From CANMIH01 sp049116335 (lineage in GTDB: Bacteria > Pseudomonadota > Alphaproteobacteria > Rhodobacterales > Rhodobacteraceae), in contig JAGDYZ010000037.1 of NCBI GenBank assembly GCA_049116335.1, positions 62,001-126,000 of the forward strand: a stretch of 64,000 bases of DNA, given 5' to 3'. The notes beneath the pieces are model-generated. The model was given only the letters and a program-made list of their open reading frames with translations, made no database searches and was not told the origin of the DNA. Positions 37,304 through 45,852 of the stretch are shown here, piece after piece; position 1 is the stretch's first letter, and each line of letters opens with the position of its first letter. A program made the translations under genes and the position numbers.

Positions 37304-39874
37304 TCAGAACAAGCCGCCCGAGCTTAGCGTGCCAAAGCCCGCCTTTGGTCCGACAATTGCGCGATCTCCTGTAGAGGTGGTGACTTCACGCGACCGGGTG
37401 TCCCCCTCGGGGGTGATCAGGTCAAAGCTGCCTGATACCGAGAACCCACCGTCAAACATGATGCCAAAGTCGATGATTTCGTCTTCGCGGAAACATTCTG
37501 AGACAACATTTGGACCAGAGGCATCTGTGGGCAGGCGTGCGCCCGAGAACCGGTCGATTTTGATAAATTCACAGGCTTCGGGAACTTTAAACTCACCGCT
37601 GCCATAACGTTTGATGGCTTTCTTCATGAACTGATTGAAAACCGGACCGCACATACCGCCGCCCGAGGCGCCACGACCAAGACTTCTGGGGGTGTCATAT
37701 CCAATGTAACATCCTGCTACGATATTGCTGGTGAAGCCCACAAACCAAACGTCTTTTGCATCGTTGGTTGTGCCGGTTTTACCCGCTGTCGGCACTGGAA
37801 GGTTGACCGTTTTGCTGGCGGTGCCACGATCAACAACGCCGCGCATCATCGACGTCAGCTGATAAGCCGTGATGCCGTTCATCACCCGCTCTCGGTCATT
37901 GACAATACGCGGGCTGCGCCCCTGTGGCAGGTTTGGATTGTTGCAATCCACACAGATACGGCGATTTCCTTCTTCGGTGTCATGAGAATAGATCGTCGCA
38001 CCAAAGCGATCCTGCACCCGGTCAATCAGCGTCGGCTGCACCCGTTCGCCGCCATTTGCAAACATCGCGTAGGCCGCGACCATTTTATAGAGCGTGGTTT
38101 CATCCGCCCCCAATGAGTTGGCAAGCACCTGACCCATTTCGTCATAGACACCAAAGCGTTCGGCGTAATCTGCGACCACTTCCATCCCAACCTCCTGGGC
38201 CAGACGAATGGTCATCAAGTTTCTCGAACGCTCAATCCCGGTGCGCAAAGGCGTTGGTCCATAAAACTGGTTTGACGCGTTTTTCGGACGCCAGACACCA
38301 TAGGGCGTGTCGATCTCAATCGGCGCATCCACAACAATGGTCGCGGGCGTATAACCACTATCCAAGGCCGAGGCATAAACGAAGGGCTTAAAGCTTGATC
38401 CCGGCTGACGCTGGGCCTGTGTGGCGCGGTTGAACACCGAGTTCTGATAGCTAAAGCCACCCTGCATCGCGATCACACGGCCGGTGTTCACATCCATCGC
38501 CATGAACCCGCCCTGCACTTTCGGAACCTGACGCAGGGTCCAGCGAATAAAGTCGCCAGAACCATCTTCGGTCATTTCGCGCAGATGGATCACGTCACCG
38601 GGGGTGAAGTTGTCAAACAGGTTGCCTTTGAACCATGAGGTGTCTTTACGCGACACAAGATTGCCGCGCGGATCGTCCTGAGCGATGCCTTCGATGCCAA
38701 CCACGAGCTCCTGATCGCGCACCTCCAGAACAACGGCAGGATACCACTTTCCGCCAAAGGTCACATCGCGGGCAACGCGGGTGTTTGACAAAGCCTCACG
38801 CCAGCTCTCTTCCGAGCTAAGCGCTTCGGCCTCAATGGTTTTGCCGGTTCCGTTCCAGACACCCAGCCCACGGTCATATTTCTCCAAAGCCCGCTGCAAC
38901 GCATGCGCGGCCTCGACCTGCATTTCTGCATCCAAAGTCGCCCGAACAGCATATCCGCCTGAGAAGAACTGATCCTCACCAAAATCCCGGCTCAGCTGTC
39001 GACGAATTTCATCAGTGAAGTAATCGCGCGGAGGCAGCGCTTGCTTATAGGTTTCGAAATCACCGTTCTGAACCGAGCGCAAAGGCATCTCTCGCTCAGA
39101 TTGATAGGTGTCAAAGGTGATATAGCCGTTCTCGTACATTTCTTTGAGAACGAAATTCCTACGGTTGGTTACACGCTCTTTGCGGCGTACCGGATGGAAC
39201 TGTGAGGGGGCTTTGGGCAGTGACGCCAGAAACGCTGCTTCATGGGGGGCCAGCTCGGTCAGGGTCTTGTTGAAATACACCTGCGCCGCCGCAGTCACGC
39301 CATAGGCATTCTGACCAAGGAAAATTTCGTTGAGGTAGAGCTCAAGAATTTTCTCTTTGTCCAGCGCCCCTTCAACACGGGCCGCCAGAATGATCTCTTT
39401 GATCTTCCGCTCGAGTTTCCGGTCACCCGAAAGCAGGAAGTTTTTCATCACCTGCTGAGTGATGGTCGAGGCGCCGCGCAGGCTTCCACCGCGCGATTGC
39501 GCTGCCTCAACCGCCGCTGATGCAATGCCGCGAACGTCATAGCCCTGATGGGTGTAGAAGTTTTTGTCTTCTGCGGAAATGAAGGCATGTTTGACAAGCT
39601 GTGGAATCTGAGCCGCCGGGGTGAACAGGCGACGTTCCTGGGCAAACTCGTCAATCACGCGACCTTCGGTCGAGTAAATCCGGCTGATGGTCGGCGGCGT
39701 GTATTGTGACAGATGCTCGTGGCTTGGCAGATCACGTCCATAAATCCAGAACACCGCACCAATGGTCAGCGCGACCATCATGGTACCCATGGTGATCATC
39801 GAGAAAATGGCGCCAAAGAAGGAGAAGATGAACCTGGTCACAAGCCGACCCTCATTAAGAATTTGAAGCTTCAC
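37304..39874 (-). CDS. mrcA: penicillin-binding protein 1A
   Basis: Bifunctional class A PBP (856 aa) that polymerises glycan strands and crosslinks peptides. N-terminal anchor FIFSFFGAIFSMITMGTMMV; transglycosylase domain (about 60-235) with FISAEDKNFYTHQGYD (catalytic Glu) and RGGSLRGASTITQQVMKN; an OB-like insert around 330-430; transpeptidase with GSSFKPFVYASAL (SxxK serine), SRN as the second motif and GKTGTTNDAKDVWFVGFT as the third. It follows the amidase gene on the same strand, so it may belong to one envelope unit. Complete at both ends. Confidence 0.95.
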   Translation of the reverse strand: MKLQILNEGRLVTRFIFSFFGAIFSMITMGTMMVALTIGAVFWIYGRDLPSHEHLSQYTPPTISRIYSTEGRVIDEFAQERRLFTPAAQIPQLVKHAFISAEDKNFYTHQGYDVRGIASAAVEAAQSRGGSLRGASTITQQVMKNFLLSGDRKLERKIKEIILAARVEGALDKEKILELYLNEIFLGQNAYGVTAAAQVYFNKTLTELAPHEAAFLASLPKAPSQFHPVRRKERVTNRRNFVLKEMYENGYITFDTYQSEREMPLRSVQNGDFETYKQALPPRDYFTDEIRRQLSRDFGEDQFFSGGYAVRATLDAEMQVEAAHALQRALEKYDRGLGVWNGTGKTIEAEALSSEESWREALSNTRVARDVTFGGKWYPAVVLEVRDQELVVGIEGIAQDDPRGNLVSRKDTSWFKGNLFDNFTPGDVIHLREMTEDGSGDFIRWTLRQVPKVQGGFMAMDVNTGRVIAMQGGFSYQNSVFNRATQAQRQPGSSFKPFVYASALDSGYTPATIVVDAPIEIDTPYGVWRPKNASNQFYGPTPLRTGIERSRNLMTIRLAQEVGMEVVADYAERFGVYDEMGQVLANSLGADETTLYKMVAAYAMFANGGERVQPTLIDRVQDRFGATIYSHDTEEGNRRICVDCNNPNLPQGRSPRIVNDRERVMNGITAYQLTSMMRGVVDRGTASKTVNLPVPTAGKTGTTNDAKDVWFVGFTSNIVAGCYIGYDTPRSLGRGASGGGMCGPVFNQFMKKAIKRYGSGEFKVPEACEFIKIDRFSGARLPTDASGPNVVSECFREDEIIDFGIMFDGGFSVSGSFDLITPEGDTRSREVTTSTGDRAIVGPKAGFGTLSSGGLF

Positions 39875-39946
39875 TATACGTCAAAGCGCGCGCCGTCAAA
39901 AGTGCAAGACGCGGGGAATTGCCGATTGGGGGTATCACGATTTACT

Positions 39947-41155
39947 CTATTGCCGTCTGAGCCGCGAAAGCGCCTCATCCTCGATGGCCCAGGCCTCGAT
40001 CCCGTCACGAATTCCTGCGGCCATACCAGCCCGCCAAATCGGATCCTGCAGGTTCTGCAGGTCTTGATCTGTCGAGAGGAAACCAAGCTCAATCAGAACA
40101 GATGGGATATCGGCGGACTTCAGAACCGAGAAACCGGCTTGTCTGAGCGGGCGTTTGTGCACCTTACCAACAGCATTGCGAATGCCACCCACAAGCTGAC
40201 GCGCCAGAGCTTTGCTGCGCGGGGTATTGTCGAGACGCGCGATCCCTAGCAGGACTTGCGCCACCTGATCATCGGCCTGGCTCAGATCAACGCCTGACAA
40301 AAGATCATCCCGGTTGTGGCGTTCCGCCAACGCCTGAGATGCGGCGTCTGAGGCGTCCTGCGACAGGGTATAGACCGCCGCACCATGGGCAATCCCTTCG
40401 CTAAGGGCATCAGCGTGCAGCGAAATCAGCAGATCCGCATTGAGATCATGGGCCAGAGCAATCCGCCCCTCAAGCGAGACAAACCGATCTGTCGTCCGTG
40501 TGAGCTCAACCCGATACCGCCCGGTGCGGAGCAAAACATCACGCAGTTCATGCGCGAACAACAGCATCAGATCCGCTTCGTTCACCGCGCCGCGTTCTGC
40601 CCCGGGATCAATACCTCCGTGACCAGGATCGAGCAGGACAAGCAGCGTGCCATCATCCACCGGTGCAACCTGAGTTGTTTCCGGGCGGAGGTTGGTCCAG
40701 CCCGTATCTGATGGCGCGCCAGAGGTTTTGGCAAATTCATCATCACTGACAGAGCTCAGAGAAAGCGACAATTTCGCTTGCGACGTCTCGGGATCGATCT
40801 TCACTTCGGCCGTGTCGATCTTCGCCGCCGTTTCCAAAACCGCCACCAAGCGGGACCATCCGGGGCGCAATCCGCCCATGCGAAGCTCAGACACAAGGTC
40901 GCTCTGATCCATCAACAAGGGATCGGCGGCCTGCCAATTCACTTCTCGAAAATCAATCACAAGGCGTTTGGGGTTGTCCAACGTAAAGACCCGCCAGGGC
41001 ACGCCCTGGGTCAGATCAAGCGTAAGCTCGGTTCCTCCAAGAAACCTGTCTTCGAACCCACCACCGATGTAATGCGCCAGACCAGAGGTCTCTTGCGCAA
41101 GTGATGCTGTGGTCGAAAAGAAAAGTGCCGCGAGGGCACAGGTTAGCTTGCTCAT
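39947..41155 (-). CDS. amiC: N-acetylmuramoyl-L-alanine amidase with AMIN domain
   Basis: Periplasmic amidase (402 aa) that cuts peptide stems from glycan during daughter-cell separation. Signal peptide MSKLTCALAALFFSTTASLA; AMIN domain (about 25-130) for septal peptidoglycan binding; Amidase_3 catalytic domain (about 170-390) with LLVLLDPGHGGIDPGA (zinc His), VNEADLMLLFA (zinc Glu), LISLHADAL (zinc His) and PSVLIELGFLST (catalytic Glu). All four key residues are present. It is upstream of mrcA by about 70 bp on the same strand, a link between wall synthesis and cleavage. Confidence 0.94.
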   Translation of the reverse strand: MSKLTCALAALFFSTTASLAQETSGLAHYIGGGFEDRFLGGTELTLDLTQGVPWRVFTLDNPKRLVIDFREVNWQAADPLLMDQSDLVSELRMGGLRPGWSRLVAVLETAAKIDTAEVKIDPETSQAKLSLSLSSVSDDEFAKTSGAPSDTGWTNLRPETTQVAPVDDGTLLVLLDPGHGGIDPGAERGAVNEADLMLLFAHELRDVLLRTGRYRVELTRTTDRFVSLEGRIALAHDLNADLLISLHADALSEGIAHGAAVYTLSQDASDAASQALAERHNRDDLLSGVDLSQADDQVAQVLLGIARLDNTPRSKALARQLVGGIRNAVGKVHKRPLRQAGFSVLKSADIPSVLIELGFLSTDQDLQNLQDPIWRAGMAAGIRDGIEAWAIEDEALSRLRRQ

Positions 41156-41230
41156 GATCCCACCATTTTGGTGTATAGTTTAGCGGCCTTGCAATTCGAG
41201 GAAAGAGAGAACCCCACCCCCTGCCCCAAG

Positions 41231-42376
41231 CTAGCGGCGTTTCGCCATAAAGCGGGTGAGACGCTCCAAACCCTCGGCAATATCCTCGGTTGAGCGTGCG
41301 TAAGAAAAGCGCAGCGTACCGCCGCCTCGGATGGGATCGAAATCCAGCCCCGGAGTGACCGCGACTCCGACCTCATCGAGGATCTCCTGCGCAAAGGCCC
41401 GGCTGTCGTTCGTGATGTGGCTGATGTCCGCATAGACATAAAATGCCCCATCTGGCGGAGCGATCCGATCAAATCCAGCTTTCGGCAGCCCCTCTAGCAT
41501 CATCTGACGGTTCTTCCGATACACCGCCATGTTTTGCTCCAACTCTTCGTCCGCATCCATGGCGGCAAGCGAGGCGATCTGTGCGGCATGTGGCGCGCAG
41601 ATGAACATATTCTGCGCAAGACGTTCCACCTGACGCACCTGGGGTTCTGGCAGGACAAGCCAGCCAAGACGCCACCCTGTCATAGAGAAATATTTCGAGA
41701 AGGAGTTGATCACACAGACATCGTCAGAGATCTCCAGAGCGCTGATGGCTTTGGCTTCGTATTCGACACCATGATAGATTTCATCCGACATGAATGTCGC
41801 GCCACGGGCCTGAGTGCAGTCGATCAGAGCCGTCAGCTCCGATTTGCCCAACATGGTGCCACTGGGATTCGCAGGTGAGGCCACCATCACCCCCTGATAG
41901 TCGACGCCTGCGAGGTCTTCAGGTGTGGGTTGAAAGCGGTTCTCCGCCGATGTCTGCACCTCAACGGGAACCAGATCCTGCGCTTTGAGGATCTGACGAT
42001 ATGACGGATACCCCGGAGCGCCCAGAGCCACCCGATCTCCGGCATCAAACAGCGCAGAAAACGCAAGAACAAATCCACCCGAGGACCCCGGTGTGACGAC
42101 AACACGCGCGGGATCAAGATCGACATTATACCAATCCCCATAAAGCTTTGCGATACGTTCGCGAAGCGCGGGCAGACCGAGGGCCACCGTATATCCAAGC
42201 GAGTCATTTGCCATGGCTTTGGTCAAAGCATCACGCGCAGCGGCGGGTGCGGGTGTGCCGGGCTGTCCAACTTCCATGTGAATAATGTGGCGACCATCGG
42301 CTTCGGCCTGACGCGCCGCTTCCATCACTTCCATCACAATGAACGGATCTACCGATCCACGGGTTGAATTCCGCAT
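41231..42376 (-). CDS. class I/II pyridoxal-phosphate aminotransferase
   Basis: AspC/AlaT-like aminotransferase (381 aa). The start is taken at 42376 (MRNSTRGSVDPFIVMEVM) because GAGGG lies just upstream; an earlier ATG at 42403 has no site. Marks: MEVGQPGTPAPAAARDAL, the cofactor-binding VTPGSSGGFVLAFSAL, SPANPSGTMLGK, the Asp in FMSDEIYHG, and the Schiff-base lysine in NSFSKYFSMTGWRLGW, then LRFSYARSTEDI with the substrate carboxylate Arg. Specificity (aspartate, alanine, aromatic or other) cannot be told. Divergent from the M48 protease gene with very little space between. Confidence 0.9.
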   Translation of the reverse strand: MRNSTRGSVDPFIVMEVMEAARQAEADGRHIIHMEVGQPGTPAPAAARDALTKAMANDSLGYTVALGLPALRERIAKLYGDWYNVDLDPARVVVTPGSSGGFVLAFSALFDAGDRVALGAPGYPSYRQILKAQDLVPVEVQTSAENRFQPTPEDLAGVDYQGVMVASPANPSGTMLGKSELTALIDCTQARGATFMSDEIYHGVEYEAKAISALEISDDVCVINSFSKYFSMTGWRLGWLVLPEPQVRQVERLAQNMFICAPHAAQIASLAAMDADEELEQNMAVYRKNRQMMLEGLPKAGFDRIAPPDGAFYVYADISHITNDSRAFAQEILDEVGVAVTPGLDFDPIRGGGTLRFSYARSTEDIAEGLERLTRFMAKRR

Positions 42377-42409
42377 GTCGCCCTCACTAATGTGTCGTCT
42401 CATGGGCTT

Positions 42410-43762
42410 ATGAGCGAGACAGGCAGAACGTCAATGATCCTTCCCCGATTGATTTCAATAATTTTCGCTCTGGTCATCGGCCTGGCCAATCCGGCACATG
42501 CGATTTCTCTGCTGCGTGACGCAGACATGGAATACGCGCTGCGACAGGTGGCCAAACCCATTTTGACCGCCGCTGGTCTTAGCCCAACCCAAGTCAAAAT
42601 TCTTGTGGTCGACGACAATGGGCTCAATGCCTTTGTCATCGACAGTCAGCATATCTTTCTGAACGCAGGGCTGATCATGAAGCTCAAGACGGCGGCATCC
42701 CTGCAGGCCGTTATCGCGCATGAAGCGGCGCATATCACCAATGGCCATCTGGCGCGGCGTCCGGCAAATATGCGTTCGGCACGCACCGCCGCCGGGCTGG
42801 GAACCGCCTTAGCCGCCGTCGCAGGGGCCGCTTCTGGAAATGGACAGGCGGCTGCGGCCATTGCGTTGGGATCACAAGGCACTGCTTTACGCCTGTTTCT
42901 GTCGCACACCCGCGCAGAAGAAGCCGCAGCGGATATTTCATCGGTGCGTTTTATGAAACGGGCCGGTGTTGACCCCCAGGGCGCCGTTGATGTGCAGGAG
43001 ATCTTTCGCGGGCAGGAGCTTTTGCATGAGAGCCGCCAAGACCCCTACATGCGATCCCACCCGCTGAGCCGTGACAGGTTGCGTGCCCTCAAAGGTCTTG
43101 TTGCCGGCAATCCGGGTGGGCGGGAAAACACATCAACGGAGTACTGGTTTGCCCGCGCCAGAGGGAAGCTCTCTGCCTTCAAACGCGCTCCAAGCTGGAC
43201 GTTGCGTCGGTCCAAAGAAAGCCTGACCCAAGACATCCGATTGATGCGCGAAGCGGCGGCGCACCATCGCCAATCTAATCTGTCCAAGGCGCTTAAGGCG
43301 ATCGATGGCGCCATCGCAATTCGGCCTAAAGATCCGTACCTGCGCGAACTCAAAGGCCAGATCCTCTTGGAATCACGCAAATTTGATCAAGCGGTTGCCG
43401 TTTACGCTCAGGCGGCAAAAATGGCCCCGCGCAACGCGCTTATCCTTGGTGGGTTGGGACGGGCACAATTGGCCGCAGGGCAGTACAAAGCGAGCCTGCG
43501 CACTCTGGAAGCCGCCAGAAGCCGCGATTTTTCTGACGCTCGGATCTTGCGCGATCTGGCAGTCGCCTACGCGCGACAAAAGAAACATGGGATGGCCTCG
43601 CTAGCCACGGCGGAACGTTATGCCTTGCAAGGACGGCTGAAAGATGCCGGTATTCATGCCAAACGCGCGTCAGATCAACTTGCGCGCGGTTCAGGACCAT
43701 GGCAACGCGCGCAAGACGTGTTACATGCAGCAAAGCAGGCCCAGCGGAAACGCCGGCGCTAA
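42410..43762 (+). CDS. M48-family metalloprotease with TPR repeats (BepA-like)
   Basis: Periplasmic zinc protease (about 450 aa). The N-terminus is MSETGRTSMILPRLISIIFA, a signal peptide ending NPAHA; the start could also be the ATG at 42434. The catalytic helix is AVIAHEAAHITNGHLA (HEAAH) near residue 105, with the third zinc ligand Glu in HTRAEEAAADISSV. The C-terminal third (about 285-430) has tetratricopeptide repeats (LSKALKAIDGAIAIRPKDPY; FDQAVAVYAQAAKMAPRNAL; YKASLRTLEAARSRDFSDAR). This is the plan of BepA, which helps assemble or clear outer-membrane proteins. A DsbA-like gene follows after 19 bp. Confidence 0.9.
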   Translation: MSETGRTSMILPRLISIIFALVIGLANPAHAISLLRDADMEYALRQVAKPILTAAGLSPTQVKILVVDDNGLNAFVIDSQHIFLNAGLIMKLKTAASLQAVIAHEAAHITNGHLARRPANMRSARTAAGLGTALAAVAGAASGNGQAAAAIALGSQGTALRLFLSHTRAEEAAADISSVRFMKRAGVDPQGAVDVQEIFRGQELLHESRQDPYMRSHPLSRDRLRALKGLVAGNPGGRENTSTEYWFARARGKLSAFKRAPSWTLRRSKESLTQDIRLMREAAAHHRQSNLSKALKAIDGAIAIRPKDPYLRELKGQILLESRKFDQAVAVYAQAAKMAPRNALILGGLGRAQLAAGQYKASLRTLEAARSRDFSDARILRDLAVAYARQKKHGMASLATAERYALQGRLKDAGIHAKRASDQLARGSGPWQRAQDVLHAAKQAQRKRRR

Positions 43763-43781
43763 TGACAACGGAGAATTTTAG

Positions 43782-44555
43782 ATGACCCTTTCCAATGCCC
43801 TGCGCGCGACTGTCGCGTCGGCCGTGATGTTGATGGGCGCTCAGGCGCAGGCCGCTGATACGGTATTTGATTTGGACAAGATGACCCCGGCGCAGGAAGC
43901 AGCCTTTGGCGCCGCCGTGCGGTCGTATCTGCTGGAAAACCCACAGGTGATCATGGAGGCCGTTGCGGTTCTGGAAGAGCGCGAACAGCAGCAGCAGGCG
44001 CAGGCTGACCTCAGCATTGTGTCGGACAATGCGGACGCCCTGTTCAACGACGGCTATTCCTGGGTTGGTGGCAATCCTGACGGCGATTACACCGTTGTCG
44101 AATTCCTCGACTACCGCTGTGGCTATTGCCGCAAAGCGCACCCAGAGGTGAGCGAACTGATCAAAAGCGATGGCAACATTCGTTTGATTGTCAAAGAGTT
44201 CCCCATTCTTGGTGAAGCTTCGATTATCGCCTCTCGTTTTGCTATTGCCACTCAGATCATTGGTGGCAACGATGCCTACAAAGCTGTCAGTGACGCTCTC
44301 ATGACCCTCGATGGCAATCCCAACGAAGCCACATTGAAACGTTTGGCAAAGACTTTTGGTTTGGATGCCGACGCGATCCTTTCTGAAATGTCGAGTGAAG
44401 AGGTGACCCGTCGCATCGCAGAAACACGCGCGTTGGCACAGCGGATGCAGATCAGCGGCACGCCAAGCTTTGTCTTCGGTGATCAGATGGTACGCGGCTA
44501 TGCCCCTCTGCCAACCATGCAGAACATTGTGGCCCAGGGCCGCGCGGCCAACTAA
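43782..44555 (+). CDS. DsbA-family thiol oxidoreductase with ScsC-like N-terminus
   Basis: Periplasmic thioredoxin-fold protein (257 aa). Signal peptide MTLSNALRATVASAVMLMGA ending AQAADT; a charged helical segment (residues 30-80, ENPQVIMEAVAVLEEREQQQ) resembling the trimerisation stalk of ScsC-type proteins; then the thioredoxin fold with active site CGYC in EFLDYRCGYCRKAHPEV and the cis-proline loop GTPSFVFGD. The stalk suggests a disulfide isomerase or reductase function rather than simple oxidase, which is inference. It sits 19 bp downstream of the M48 protease gene, a likely envelope quality-control pair. Confidence 0.9.
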   Translation: MTLSNALRATVASAVMLMGAQAQAADTVFDLDKMTPAQEAAFGAAVRSYLLENPQVIMEAVAVLEEREQQQQAQADLSIVSDNADALFNDGYSWVGGNPDGDYTVVEFLDYRCGYCRKAHPEVSELIKSDGNIRLIVKEFPILGEASIIASRFAIATQIIGGNDAYKAVSDALMTLDGNPNEATLKRLAKTFGLDADAILSEMSSEEVTRRIAETRALAQRMQISGTPSFVFGDQMVRGYAPLPTMQNIVAQGRAAN

Positions 44556-44574
44556 GGTTCTTTAAGAAGAACGC

Positions 44575-44602
44575 AAAAGCCCCGGATTTCCGGGGCTTTT
44601 TT
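44575..44602 (+). terminator. terminator after the DsbA-like gene
   Basis: AAAAGCCCCGG at 44575-44585, loop ATTT, CCGGGGCTTTT at 44590-44600 and two more T. It lies between convergent genes and suits both strands. Confidence 0.9.
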
Positions 44603-44625
44603 GTCTTAAATCGTAGGTATGCGAT

Positions 44626-45753
44626 TTATTCAGCAGCGTCTTTTTCGGTCTCCGCGTCGATCTGCGCCGCGCGTTTTTCAACCTCTTCGACAATATGCTC
44701 GACCATCTGGTCGTTGGACATTTTGTGGCTGGCTTTGCCCGCAAGATAGACCATGCCCGATCCCGCACCACCGCCGGTAAACCCTACATCCGTCATCAGC
44801 GCTTCGCCCGGTCCATTCACCACGCAGCCAATAATCGATAGGCTCATCGGAGTTTTGATGTGCTCCAGCCGTTTCTCCAGGGTTTCAACGGTCTTGATCA
44901 CATCAAACCCCTGCCGCGCGCAGGACGGGCACGAGATGATGTTGACGCCGCGATGACGCAGCCCCAGAGATTTCAAAATCTCGTAGCCGACTTTGACCTC
45001 TTCGACAGGATCTGCCGAAAGAGAAACGCGGATGGTATCGCCGATCCCCATCCAAAGCAGATTTCCCATTCCAATTGCGGATTTGATGGTGCCTGAGGTC
45101 AGGCCACCCGCTTCGGTGATACCTAGGTGAATGGGCGCGTCAGTGAGGTCCCCAAGCTGCTGATAGGCCGCTGTCGCCATAAACACATCTGAGGCTTTCA
45201 CGCTGATCTTAAATTCGTGAAAATCGTGATCCTGCAAGATCTTGATATGGTCCATGCCGCTTTCGACCATGGCATCCGGTGTCGGTTCGCCATATTTATC
45301 GAGCAGATGTTTCTCCAAAGACCCGGCGTTTACGCCAATCCGGATGGAACAATTGTGATCTCGCGCGGCCTGAATGACCTCTTTCACCCGATCAGCCTTG
45401 CCGATGTTGCCCGGATTGATCCGAAGACACGCTGCTCCAGCCTCAGCGGCTTCGATCCCGCGTTTGTAATGAAAGTGAATATCCGCAACGATCGGCACCG
45501 GGCTTTCACGTACGATTTCTTTCAGCGCGACGGCGCTGTCTTGGTCCGGCACTGAAACGCGAACGATATCGGCACCGGCTTCGGCGGCGGCTACAACCTG
45601 ACCAATCGTGCCTTTGATGTCGGTTGTGACCGTGTTGGTCATGGTCTGCACACTAATCGGTGCATCGCCGCCAACCGGGACTGAACCCACCATGATCTGG
45701 CGCGACTTTCTGCGATAGATATTGCGCCAGGGACGGATGTGATTGAGGCTCAT
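44626..45753 (-). CDS. ispG: 4-hydroxy-3-methylbut-2-enyl diphosphate synthase
   Basis: Iron-sulfur enzyme of the MEP isoprenoid pathway (375 aa) that reductively opens methylerythritol cyclodiphosphate. N-terminal TIM barrel with SVPVGGDAPISVQTMTNT, VRVSVPDQDSA and LRINPGNIG; C-terminal [4Fe-4S] site with IISCPSCARQGFDV (two Cys) and the third Cys in IGCVVNGPGEALMTD. It ends with a Lys/Glu-rich helix (VEEVEKRAAQIDAETEKDAA). It lies 100 bp downstream of the RodZ-like gene in the same direction, the order usually seen in alphaproteobacteria. Confidence 0.96.
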   Translation of the reverse strand: MSLNHIRPWRNIYRRKSRQIMVGSVPVGGDAPISVQTMTNTVTTDIKGTIGQVVAAAEAGADIVRVSVPDQDSAVALKEIVRESPVPIVADIHFHYKRGIEAAEAGAACLRINPGNIGKADRVKEVIQAARDHNCSIRIGVNAGSLEKHLLDKYGEPTPDAMVESGMDHIKILQDHDFHEFKISVKASDVFMATAAYQQLGDLTDAPIHLGITEAGGLTSGTIKSAIGMGNLLWMGIGDTIRVSLSADPVEEVKVGYEILKSLGLRHRGVNIISCPSCARQGFDVIKTVETLEKRLEHIKTPMSLSIIGCVVNGPGEALMTDVGFTGGGAGSGMVYLAGKASHKMSNDQMVEHIVEEVEKRAAQIDAETEKDAAE

Positions 45754-45852
45754 GGTTGCGATCCCGCTAACAAAACTCTTGTCTGGGATATAAGCCGAAT
45801 GTGCGCTGGGTTCCAGCGCGACAAACCGACGTTATGCAAACTTAGCTATTGA

